From contig JAJKFL010000012.1 of the NCBI GenBank assembly GCA_021186555.1, positions 2,331,244 to 2,395,243 of the forward strand: 64,000 nt of DNA, given 5' to 3'. The translations under genes and the position numbers were made by a program. The DNA comes from Reticulitermes speratus (Eukaryota; Arthropoda; Insecta; Blattodea; Rhinotermitidae). Below the pieces are notes generated by a model, which made no database searches, was not told the DNA's origin, and worked only from the letters and a program-made list of their open reading frames with translations. Below, piece by piece: positions 43,600 through 54,179 of this stretch; position 1 is the first letter of the stretch; every line of letters begins with the position of its first letter.

Positions 43600-44004
43600 T
43601 ATGTACGTTGTGTTATTATGGTTGATAATGCACTACACTGCATAATAAAGTGTACTGTTCACCAAATAATGTAAAGGTTAAAAAATTAAGAAGGAAGGGG
43701 TTGTCAGGGCATGTAGCATGTGTGGGAGGTTTCAGAAATTTATGCATTGTAGGTGAGAGGAACTGAATAGAAGAGAAAAGAGTTCACTGACCGTCATTCA
43801 CAACTCAATGGAAGAGGATAGTTGGGGGCCTAGATGTAGATGGAAGATATTAACATCATGTCACATAAAGTATGATGTTCTAGATGGGGTTGATCTGGCT
43901 CAGTGTGCTTGTAAACACAGAATGAATGTCCATGCTCTATGTAATGTGGGGCACTTCTGTACTTGTTAGGCAACTGCTTGCTGTACAAGGAGGCAGTGCT
44001 GTGG

Positions 44005-45320
44005 GCTGGATGACCAAGGAATTGTCCATTAACAGTAATTTGTTATCATTAAACTTCAATAAGACTAAGTACTTACACTTTAGAACAAAAAAACAGCCAT
44101 CCAATCGATATAAAGATTGGTTATAATAATAAGCAGTTTAGTAGTTGCACACAGACCAAATATCTTGGCTTAATTATTGATCCTACCTTATCACGGAAAA
44201 GCCATCTTGATCACTTCATGAATAAACTTAGTATGGCCTGTTATGCAATTAGGGCGGTTAAGCCCTATATGTCACAGGAATCATTGAGAGTGATTTACTT
44301 TTCTTATTTGCACTCCGTAATGTCTTATGGTATAATATTCTGGGGGAACTCGTCAATTAGCAACAATATGTTTAGGCTGCAGGAGAGAGTAATTAGGATA
44401 ACCACAAATATCAGAAGTAGCGATTCTTGTAGCGAACAATTCAAAAAGTTAAAAATGTCGCCACTGCGATCGCAGTGTATACTTTCGTTATTACTATTTG
44501 TAATTAATTGTAATGACATGTTTGAACATAATTGTGGAATCGACATTATCAGTACTAAACATAGAACTAATCGTCATCTGCCGCACTTGAGACTTACACT
44601 AGTCCAAAAAGGTGCTCACTACACTGGCATCAAGATTTACAATAATCTCCCCTCAAATATAAAATGCTTGATTCAAGAAAAAAGAAAAATCAAAAGTACC
44701 TTAAAATAATTTTCTTCTGACTCATGTCTATTATTCATTACAGGAATATTTCAATACTGACTTCAAGTAGGATCTTGGTTTGTTGTGACTTCTAATATCG
44801 GGGAATTCTGTCTAAATAATTTCTTTAACTTCAATTCAATGTTATCTTACTGTTACAATATAATAATTTTAAAGCAATTATAATCTGTATATTAGGGATG
44901 TTTTATTACTTTTTAATGCACTTGTTGTTCTGTGTTAAATTTATTATATTGTGATATGATGTAAGTGACCAGTTTATATTGTGATATGATGTAAGTGACC
45001 AGTTTATATTGTGATATGATGCAAGTGACCAGTTTATATTGTGCTATGATGTAAGTGACCAGTTTATATTGTGATATGATGTAAGTGACCAGTTTATATT
45101 GTGATATGATGTAAGTGACCAGTTTATATTGTGATATGATGTAAGTGACCAGTTTATATTGTGATATGATGTAAGTGACCAGTTTATATTGTGATATGAT
45201 GTAAGTGACCAGTTTATATTGTGATATGATGTAAGTGACCAGTTTATATTGTGATATGATGTAAGTGACCAGTTCTCTGAGAGCCTGTAATGGATTTATG
45301 GAATATAATAAAGATGATGA
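44005..45320 (+). mobile_element. LINE fragment, jockey/CR1-like reverse transcriptase C terminus, with 3' UTR array
   Basis: The coding part reads KELSINSNLLSLNFNKTKYL, then (after a frame change near 44100) KYLGLIIDPTLSRKSHLDHF, ACYAIRAVKPYMSQESLRVI, SYGIIFWGNSSISNNMFRLQ and onward to TLK then TAA at 44707-44709. These are hallmarks of the end of jockey-like non-LTR reverse transcriptases. The 3' UTR contains the 30-bp array and finishes in AATAATAAAGATGATGATGA, a microsatellite-type LINE tail. It is 5'-truncated and frameshifted. Confidence 0.83.
44943..45272 (+). repeat. 30-bp tandem array inside the LINE 3' UTR, 11 copies
   Basis: The unit TATATTGTGATATGATGTAA plus GTGACCAGTT has step 30. 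Units are nearly identical, with single changes near 45021 and 45044. Because 30 is a multiple of three, a long minus-strand open frame appears; it is not a gene. Confidence 0.95.
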
Positions 45321-45959
45321 TGAGTGACAAAATGCTGTTTCAAGTGATGAAGAATGACCGTGTGGTCGTTGTCTGTGCACGCTGTCGTCTGGGACCTCAG
45401 TGACTTCAGACTGAAATTTATTTTGTATTACACTTTGTGTAGTTGTTGTTGTGTAACATTTGGCAGTGCTGCAACTTTAGTGTATTAGTGTTGTGTGTAC
45501 TGTGAAGAAAATATCACCATCAGGAATGAAGTTTTTTATTCATGTAAGCACAGTTACGGCATATGTATTCAATATATTTCATGTGGTGACAGCTGTGTGT
45601 AATGGAGGCAGTAGAAATACTGTGAGAACGTTCAAATTTGTAAGTAGTTTTGAGTGTGTGATTGTCCTTGTGATATCATTTTAGTAGAACTTTGAAATTT
45701 ATTAATGTGGTCCTGACCCAAAATGTGTATTTATACTGATAATGTTTTAACCAAGAAGTGTTCCAGATCTTGTTTCCTCAGTTTGTTCGAGAGGCAAAAT
45801 ATGAGAAATGTGTTCACAGTTGGTGGAAGAGGAATGTGGTATAAAGTACTATGTCTTTAAAAAACATACTGCACTTCCTGTAATTCACTTTTCTCAACGT
45901 GACATTTCCATCCAGGCTTCACATGTTCTTTGTATTCTTTGGTACAGGATTTCAGGTGC

Positions 45960-46135
45960 TAACAGTGGTGAGTATTTATAATGCGGTTGGGTTAGGACAC
46001 CGTGTAGTCTGGTACATGGTTATGAATGTTTTGGAGGAGCATTCTGGGTCTGTCTTCACAGGCAATCAGAAGATGGAGGCAGTACGTCCTGACCGAAACC
46101 TCGGTACCCACCAGTTAGGCTACACAGTCCCATAA
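45960..46135. mobile_element. Foldback/MITE-like element (diverged)
   Basis: The family pattern is present: GACACCGTGTAGTCTGG on the left, AGAAGATGGAGGCAGTACGT in the centre, CGAAACCTCGGTACCCACCA and TTAGGCTACACAGTCCCA on the right. Confidence 0.5.
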
Positions 46136-46284
46136 CTCGGACCATTATAATTCTGAACCTTAATATTCTGCATTTTTCGTGCCGTGTATCACTATTACAA
46201 AACAACTGAATTCTCATATTAGTCATAAATAAACATTATTTTACATTATATTTTTATGAGAGCAGAAAAAGTCAGAGAAAATAA

Positions 46285-46435
46285 CCAACTAACTCCATGG
46301 AGCAGAGTCCTTCTTGAAAAGCTAACAGGTCGTCAGCTAGTCAAGAAATTCCACCGCGTTTTATGGAACCTGAAGGTTATTACCGCATTCACAAGAGCCC
46401 GCCACCTGTCCCTATCCTGAGCCATAGCAATATTC
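46285..46435 (-). mobile_element. LINE 3'-end fragment
   Basis: AACTCCATGGAGCAGAGTCC is followed by CCACCTGTCCCTATCCTGAG, the same blocks as at 10850. It is short and 5'-truncated. Confidence 0.65.
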
Positions 46436-47560
46436 CCTTTCCGTTGCTTAAGTTGTACCAAAGAATCAGGACAGGTTTGAGGCTTTGTCAAATGATTCAT
46501 AACTTGGTAATTGTTTTACGTTGAGCAGTTGTTAGCACCTCGCCTAACCCCCAAGCTGGAGGACCAACCCTTGTCGGCTGTCCGCGACTGCTTATTCAAT
46601 GTATCCATATCCGGTGGCCGTTCCACCATCCGCAACTTGAGGACGCGTCATACCGTGGTGACAGGGACTCGCTTATCATGGGAGAAAATATAATGCAGAA
46701 TAATATTTCCTAATAAGTGTATGTAGTTGGTTTGTAATATTTTCGAAGTGGCATATTTTTGTAGTGCAAATACGATTGGTGGCGGGGGTTATGAATGTGA
46801 GGGTATGGCAAAGCAGGAGGCTGCTTTGCCGATGTTATGGTACATAGTTTCGTAAGGTATCACCAGGAGCATGCTTTACCCAGCAGTGAGCTTTGCCGGC
46901 TACAGTAACGCACGAAGTCGCCGCAAACAGCGTTGTAGTTTTACGTTGTCACGATATTTCCGAACTGTTCAAGGTGCTTTAATCCATGATTCGGTGCAGC
47001 TGATCGGAGGTGTGACTGCATGTATGATGCCCGTAGGTTAAGGTGGCGAATAATGTGAAGGATGAATAAAAATAATGCTACAATTTTAATTTTTGTCATA
47101 TGATACACCTTTGAGCACATTTACTGACGACACATTTAATTTTGTGCTATATCAGAATAATTATGACAACACAGCTCGTTAAAGACAATGGTTTATTTTT
47201 TTAGTATATGTGCTGTCGCTGGGGTTCGTACCCGCGACCCCAGAGACCGTGGCAATCAGTGCTCGTCCATTGCTGGCACTGGACCAGAACGAAATCTCAT
47301 CTGGCTCATTTTCGATTCTAGTTCAGATATATTGTGGTGATATTCTTGACACATTAAGAATTAAAATTTCTGAAGAATTTGTGTTCTTCAATTACTTCAG
47401 GTATGTTAATACCAGTATAAGTGGGCATTTCTAATTACTTTCGCCGTAAATGACTGTATTTCTTGCTCTGTAAATTGATTTTTTAGTAATGCAGTTGGAT
47501 TGAAGTTTCCATACCTAACCTAACATTACTGATTGTAGCATAACCTTCAAACCTGTCATC

Positions 47561-47704
47561 ATGGCTACAGTAATCAAAGTGGAGCCTGATTCAGACGATG
47601 AGACTGAACTGTTGTCACCACAACTTACACCTGAATTGGCTGAGCCAGATGAAAAACAGGGAGCCATGTCATTTTTTTTTGTTCCTGTTCAACCCAACAT
47701 TAAG
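47561..47704 (+). CDS. Zinc-finger gene exon 1
   Basis: 48 codons from ATG to donor GTGGGT at 47705; encodes MATVIKVEPDSDDETELLS and ends VPVQPNIK. The exit phase is 0. Confidence 0.82.
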
Positions 47705-50700
47705 GTGGGTTATTTCATGAAAGTGTCTACTTGTGTTCAGTGTTAGTACATTTAATTCTGTAGGCGAAGACATTTAGAACCAAATATGAAGGCAAAGATG
47801 ACATTATTCTTATTAGGACACTTCCAACTTAAATATTCTGTATAAGAGATTGACATTTCTTTTGGACAGTGCTAGACTTTTCTATTTTCGTAGACAGTCA
47901 TACACTTGTCCTGAATTAAACAGAATATTATTTTTCAATTCTACAAAATTTATGTCATAGCTTTCATTACATTATTGGAAACTCTCATTTCTGTAGCGGA
48001 GCTAGTTTATGTGATAGTAATAGTGTAGATCTACATTTCGAAGCAGCCCTGTTGAGCTCACAGATTACTGCCCATCATAAATGACATGTATTCTCGCAGC
48101 ATTGTTGAATATTTGGGTCTTCTGGGATATGACACCATACAGTGTACATAATGTACTGTCACAAAACACTTGATACTTCATATTTTTTTGTAGTTTCCCA
48201 TAAGTGAATAGTGAACTTAAAATATAGTGTGATCACCTCCTTCAAAGTCCTAGTCTGGTCATAATTCAGGATTATATTTTTGTTTCATTCCATGTTCTTC
48301 AGTTGAAATAGTGTCATTAAATAATCTAAGAATCAGAGTTATCATCTGCTTAAGTTCCCATTTTTTGAATTATCTCTCACAGACCACATTTTGATCATTG
48401 TGTATATTTTCGTATTTTTTAGATTATTTTTTGAGTTGAAATTGAATCAGTGAAGCTTTGATTGCTTTCACTAAGCATGTGGCTCATCAGAGGCCAAGAA
48501 GAGGTCTCATAGAGTGTCCCTTTATTGTCCCTTTGCACTTGTGTCAGGCTGTTGCATTTCCTGATGTCTGGCCATTCTGTTCACACATGTTAATGGTGAC
48601 AACCATCACTGGCAGGAATCACTTTGGGCAGGTTGAAATCGCATGAAGAGAAATACAACAGGCAGATGGTTGAAGCCAAAAGCATTGTCTCCTCACCATC
48701 CATGAGAATTTTTCTGTGGCCTCAGTCTAGTCTTCCCAGCTATTACAAATATTCCCTTTGTAGTACATGCACCAGTGTTGTAACACACCAGCACATAAAT
48801 TGAATATTACATTTTCGTTATGAAGTGGAATGAATGAAAGTACAGACTTTACCCTTACAGAGCTTTTTGATTGTGATGGATGTTCTTTCTTAAGCTGCAT
48901 TCCCACAATTGGTGTATTTGACAAATGGGTCACATGGGCAGAGGGGCATCCAGTCAGCCAGTGGCTTCTTTTGGCTATCTCCACAGTAGCTGGCAAGAAA
49001 ACACAAAGTGAATCACAAGAATCCAACAGCACACAACACAACTTTAATTATTTGAGGAATTCCAAGTCTTGTTTCCTCATACAATTGAACTGTTTTATGG
49101 TTTGTCTGAAGTCTGTATGCTCAGTCAGAAATGGATCACACACTTCACGTTGAGTTTTGCGCTGTTTGATTCACACATTTCACTCTGTGTTTTGTGCTGT
49201 TGCAGTCATATATTTCACTTGGTGTTTTCTTCCCTGTCATTTTGGATAAGGCTGGAAACAAGCCACTAGTTGACTGAATATCTCTGCATTCATCTGACCC
49301 ATTTGTCAGATGCATCAGTCACGGAACATAGCCATCTCAGTGGTCTGGGGTTTGTTGATAGGTAGAGAATAACACTTTGCCATTTCTGGAAACAGAAGAG
49401 GAAGAAATCACTGTGCATGTAACACCAATTAAACAAGAACTGGAAGAAGAGGAACACGAAACATTTGCAGATGAACATGGGTGAGCATTGTGCCCTTGCA
49501 CTGTGCAAGTAGAAGTCAGTAATTAACTGGCACTAGGAATTTCCTTCTTTCCCATAATGTTTTGTTTTAAATTCAAAGGCTAAGTAATCAACAAATGATT
49601 TTATCCTGTTGGTCTTTTATTCCATACCAATATGTGTAAATTTCACTTTTGGAAAAGTAAGTGTCGTTAAAACTTAGTTGGAGGTACACAGGGGGTGTAG
49701 AGGTGTAGCTCCACTCATTCTTAAGCTCAGTATTGATGGGCATGAGTAGTCAGCCTTACACACCAGCCACTTTACACCCAGAGAAAAACCCCTCTTGACC
49801 CATTGACTAGGATACTGGGTGGGCCCAAGGGCCAGTCTGGATGTTTCAGAGAAGAGAAAAGTCTCTTTCCCCTATCAGGAATTTAAATCTAGATCATCCA
49901 GCCCATAGCCTACACTACACAAACTGAGCTATCCTGGCTGCAGAAGTTAAATTGAAACCATTTTTAGCCACTGCATCCGACAAATTTAAGACATGGCAGA
50001 TACAATGTGTATCAGACATGCAATGTCACGTTAAGCTCTAGTCTAATTGTGGTCACTGGCACTACCAGTCCTTTGTTTGGAGCAACAGATTCCCTTTTAC
50101 GGGTGCTTCCATTCGGAACTGGATTTATATATAAGATTTCAGATTCTGAAGTTGGTGATTATTAAGAGTCCAGTCATTTGGAATGTGACTCCATCTGGTC
50201 TGGTAGATAGATTCCAACCCTTTGAAGGACTGCACCATCCTCTTGAGAGTACTGTGTCATGCAAAATAACAAGTAGCATCATAATTTCTCAATCTTAATA
50301 TTCTATCAAAGAAAATACTTTATTGTCAACATACAGCAATATTGTTAAGCACTTCTTCAGAAGTTTTTCCTGTCATATAGGGTGAATATTTTATCTGTCA
50401 GATATCTTCTGTCACTTCCTCTCAGCCAAAGTAACATATTAACATACCTCTCTCAGCCAGCTGTCCACTTTCATGGTAGAAGAGTAGTTATTTGACGAAT
50501 TCCATATCCCATGGTGCAGATTATTGTACCCTCTGAGGATTGCTGGATATATAAATAAATATGAAATATGAGAAATGACAATATTTGTCAGATAAAATAA
50601 GGCCCCTGTCCATTAACCTTTACTGGCTGTGCATCGCATTGTTGCAGTGGTGTATATGCACACTTCAGACTGCCAAGCACCAGATTTGTTTTTTAAATAT

Positions 50701-51766
50701 TAGTACTATTATTTCCAAGGTAAAATATGGGCACCAACTTCAAGGTAACAGCAGATTTACACTCCCCATATTCCTGTAAGATAAAAATTAAAATTTATTT
50801 TTCTTAGTTCCCTGAAATATTTGTGTGAGTGGATACAATGAAGCTAACATACATCTTCTGGGATGTGATGTGTGTTGTTGGTCAAGTAGTTGCTGACATT
50901 TTGAAGGATCATATGCATTCATCTTCAGGGTCAAGCAGTCCAATTCTTCTTTGATAAAGACACCACAGTCCTTCAAAATGTTGTGAACTACTAACGTGAC
51001 AACACTGTGCCACATCCAACAAGATGTGATTCTGGCTGTGAGAACCTCAAATTTCACATTACAAAACAGTTCTTGTATTATCTGAATCGTGCTGACACAA
51101 GTACCTGTCCATTTCTGATGTTTTAGTGTGACGCAGTTTGTTACTGCACATGATCCATTCACTGGAGTAACAGCAATAACACACATGGACCATCAGAGCA
51201 GCTCACTCAAGTTAAATGCACTGGTACAAACTAGACCGAAGCAAGACAGAACTCTGCAGCGTAATAGACCTGTTCAAATCACCTGCAATGTATGTGGCAA
51301 ATGCTTCAAGTTTCCATGTGACTTTAAACGCCATTCTGTGATGCATACTGGGGAGCGAGTCTTCAAATGTGACGAGTGTCAGAAGAGTTTCAAATTACTG
51401 AGCCACCTGAAGATGCATATCTATCGTTTTCACGCTGGGGAGCGTCATTACCCTTGCGAAACCTGTGGGAAGAAGTATGCTAGTGTGACAGACTTGAAAT
51501 GCCACTTGCTGGTTCACAGTTCTGAACGACTGCATGTGTGTCCCATTTGCAGCAAGGGCTTCTTTTCTGCAAAGGAGTTGCGAACACACATGCAGACACA
51601 CACGGGAGAGAAGCAGTTTGAATGTGACATCTGCAAGAGGAAGTTTCTGCGCCGTGCGCATCTGGAGAAGCACATCGTGTTTGTGCATATTCACAAGAGG
51701 CAACGTGACTGCCACACCAGCAACAGGAAATTCAAAGTTCTGAACCAGCAAACCAAAAAGAAGTAG
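47561..51766 (+). CDS. C2H2 zinc-finger protein, 300 residues, five fingers
   Basis: A probable nuclear DNA-binding regulator. Exons 47561-47704, 49362-49480 and 51127-51766 have GT-AG junctions and compatible phases (0, then 2). The N terminus MATVIKVEPDSDDETELLS carries an IKVEP motif, and exon 2 has IKQELEEEEH; both look like KxE sumoylation-type sites in an acidic region. Five fingers follow at about residues 141-161, 169-190, 198-218, 226-246 and 254-275. Linkers HTGER and HTGEK appear after fingers 1 and 4; fingers 2 and 5 have a longer His spacing. The tail is basic (KKK). Start chosen at ATG 47561, the first in-frame ATG of exon 1. Insects have hundreds of such genes, so orthology is not assigned. 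Confidence 0.87.
49362..49480 (+). CDS. Zinc-finger gene exon 2
   Basis: Acceptor TTGTTGATAG, donor GTGAGC at 49481. It encodes VENNTLPFLETEEEEITVHV then TPIKQELEEEEHETFADEH plus two bases. No start codon is needed because the phases match exons 1 and 3. Confidence 0.82.
49672..49945 (-). mobile_element. SINE, family B (diverged)
   Basis: Blocks in order: GGGGGTGTAGAGGTGTAGCT, ACACACCAGCCACTTTACAC, ACTGGGTGGGCCCAAGGGCC, CCTATCAGGAATTTAAATCT and CAAACTGAGCTATCCTGGCT. It lies in the second intron of the zinc-finger gene. Confidence 0.7.
51127..51766 (+). CDS. Zinc-finger gene terminal exon with all five fingers
   Basis: Acceptor TGATGTTTTAG at 51116-51126. It encodes GVTQFVTAHDPF, then fingers starting CNVCGKCF, CDECQKSF, CETCGKKY, CPICSKGF and CDICKRKF, and ends at TAG 51764-51766. 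Confidence 0.92.
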
Positions 51767-52049
51767 TTTTAATAAGACAGTTTAGAGATTCTCAAACCAT
51801 ATTTACCAGAACATAGCAGTTCTGCAAAGAATAGAGGTTTTTGTAGAGGAATTCTTCTGCTAGTTTGCGTTTGAATACGGTTGTGGCACAAATTTCTTGT
51901 TAGAGATCCGTTTCAAAATGTAGCAATGATTTGCAGTTGATTTTTGTCATATGTTAATTTTATACATATTGTATATTATCTTTTAGTTTACTACACAGCC
52001 TGATGATGGCTTGGAGAAAGGCAAAACAGGTAGCTGTGTTTTCATAAAC

Positions 52050-52055
52050 AATAAA
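52050..52055 (+). terminator. Candidate polyadenylation signal AATAAA
   Basis: It lies 284 bases after the zinc-finger stop codon. The surrounding GATGATGGC...GGCAAAACAGG segment resembles the small foldback element at 27000, so the signal could belong to a repeat. Confidence 0.35.
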
Positions 52056-52752
52056 ACAAATTTAGTTTCATTCAAATTAATCTGTTGTCATCCAGGTGTA
52101 AAACACAATGGGATGAGTATCACATAAAGAATTAAGAATGTTCAAATTCTCTTGTATAAAAAGTAATGTATTCTTTTTCCTATGTACTATAGTCAATGCA
52201 TGAAGTCTCCAATTTCATATATCTTCCCACAGCTCATCCTTTTTTATTTCTTGCTAGCTCTTCCCTCTCTTGACATCTTTAAGTAGCACGCTGGACCATC
52301 ATTTCTGGTCATTTGGTAGAGCTATTTCCTTTAAACTGTAATTCTGTTGCATTTCTTAGTATCCATGTTGTATCATTCTTCTTAGATGGCAAAAGTGTTG
52401 TAAACATTTCCCTTCAAAATATATTAAATTCTGTATGCTAGTAATTTCTATGAAAACGTCACTTCTAATTGCATCCCTTCTTCTTTTTGCCTCAGTGTTT
52501 CTTACAATTTTCATCTCCACTGCCTGGATTTTGCTTTCTCTTTGCAAGGGTCCAAGTTTTGGCATGAAATGCTTAAATTTGTTTATGAATTGTTTGCATT
52601 GTTTTGGTGTCTCTCTATTCCATAATATTCCTTTTATAATCAGGTAGAATTTAGATCTGTTTCATATTCCATACATTTTTCCTTCTGAATTTATTTCACT
52701 TCCTAGTTAAATAAAACTGCCCATGATGTTAGGCTTCCGCCACGATGTCGAT

Positions 52753-52811
52753 GAGATCTGCGCTCTTCTGGGATATTATGCCGCGTAATATCCCAGAAGA
52801 GCGCAGATCTC
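52753..52811. mobile_element. Minimal foldback: perfect 26-bp palindromic arms, 7-bp spacer
   Basis: 52753-52778 and 52786-52811 are exact reverse complements (GAGATCTGCGCTCTTCTGGG plus ATATTA), separated by TGCCGCG. The arm ends match those of the longer foldback elements, so this is probably an internal-deletion form. Confidence 0.9.
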
Positions 52812-52922
52812 AAAACTGACCATTTTTGTAACCACTGTGCCATTATTTTTTATTCTAATGTTTATATCTAGGTTCCTTTAAGTGATCTGAGTCACCCATT
52901 TGTTCATATTAAGTGAACATAT

Positions 52923-53188
52923 ATTTTTTTTTTCCTATGGCTCGACAGCCCCTTGGGGCCTAGGCCGCCTCATTTTTCGAGGCTTCACGATCACACACAT
53001 TTGAGACACACCACACTCGGTAGGACTCCTCTGGACGAGTGATCAGCCCGTCGCAGAGACCTCTACCTGACAAAACACAACACTCACAACAAACAGACAT
53101 CCATGCCCCCGATGGGATTCGAACCCACGATCCTAGCAAGCGAGCGGCCGAAGACCCACGCCTTAGACCGCACGGCTACTGGATCGGC
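52923..53188 (-). mobile_element. tRNA-derived SINE, family C, with 11-bp target duplication
   Basis: The poly-T at 52924-52935 is the A tail on minus. The 3' part is shared with 5673-6085 (GGCTCGACAGCCC, CGAGGCTT). The tRNA-like head has the B-box-like GTGGGTTCGAATCCCATCGG on minus. AGTGAACATAT flanks it at 52912-52922 and 53189-53199. Confidence 0.88.
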
Positions 53189-53269
53189 AGTGAACATATT
53201 ACAAGGTAAAAATAGTAATAATATAATAATAATAAATTAGAAAAAGTGGCCAACAGCACAGTGTCATAA

Positions 53270-53410
53270 TATTTTGAAGGTCTACCAGTCCAATCTTTTT
53301 GAACTATTAAACCCTGAGGATATTACTCCGAAACGTCGGTACCCACCGACTGAGCCGATGTTTATCCCACAACGTTTTAATCTTAATGAACATCGCTATG
53401 AGAACCTCGG
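53270..53410. mobile_element. Foldback element, right half
   Basis: CTGAGGATATTACTCCGAAA and CGTCGGTACCCACCGACTGA are followed by a diverged CCCACAACGTTTTAATCTTA tail. The left arm is eroded. Confidence 0.45.
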
Positions 53411-54107
53411 ATCTCGTAACCTATTTTGACCAAGCGTGCTACGCAATGTGCGCGAAGAATTCGTCTTGGTTGGAGCTCTTTCAGCTGCATCCTTGTAGTT
53501 TGTCAGGATTTATTATAAATTCGTAATGCGGTGTACTATTAATACTTGCGCACCTTCGCAGTCGCGTGGCTCATGCATATAGATAGAGTAATGTTGGCAG
53601 CATTGAGATATTTTGACATTGAACCGAGGTGTGACAGCAGTAGGGCGAGTAGAGCCATCAAGCGGTTGATCTGCGTATAACGGATGCCCGTAAAAAGAAG
53701 TTGAATGCTGTATAAATTTTGTGTGTGTGATTATTGTAATTACTTTCTAGGAGCTTATCCGTATGAGTTTACAACTACCAGCGTAAAGCAATATGATTTT
53801 ATTTTATGTGTTACAGTGAGAAGACGAAAATTCTATTACCTACTTTGAGTAAGCCCGAATCCAATTTCTTTATAACCTATAAACGTATGTGGAATGTTGT
53901 GAGTTGTCAGAATCGTGTTAGAACGTGATGCTGTGTGTGTTAAGTGTTGGTAATAATGACAGTTGCTTCATGAAGATGTCACATCACTGTAAGTGCTGGG
54001 TTGGAAATCCATTTCACAGGAATGCCTAACCAAGCACTGGGGTGGACATGGCCCACTGAGGCTGGACCATCAGCTTCAACTAAACCACGTTGTCGTGGTG
54101 ACAAGAC

Positions 54108-54179
54108 ATGGAACTGAAAGTGTGGGTTGAAGGAATTCAGAGGATTGTGTGTGGAGTTACAGAAAATACAACCTGTCAG
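54108..54179 (+). CDS. RASSF8: RASSF8 exon 1: translation start and first RA strands
   Basis: 24 codons from ATG to donor GTAGGT at 54180: [19 protein letters not shown] then NTTCQ. This is the highly conserved start of RASSF7/8 proteins. Confidence 0.95.

Larger units (their letters stand above)
48110..51060. other. Zinc-finger gene introns: repeats and remnants
   Basis: 48110-48150 has TCTTCTGGGATATGACACCA, half of a foldback element. 50850-51015 carries a diverged foldback copy (TCTTCTGGGATGTGATGTGT, CATCTTCAGGGTCAAGCAGT, CACATCCAACAAGATG). The remainder shows no exon. Confidence 0.5.

Noticed and set aside
44913..45380. 155-codon minus-strand open frame of LVTYIISQYK repeats
   Set aside because: It is only the 30-bp array read through, because the period is divisible by three; it has no signal peptide, splice context or homology.
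51395..51751. 118-codon antisense frame over the zinc fingers
   Set aside because: It is the shadow of a clear five-finger coding exon.
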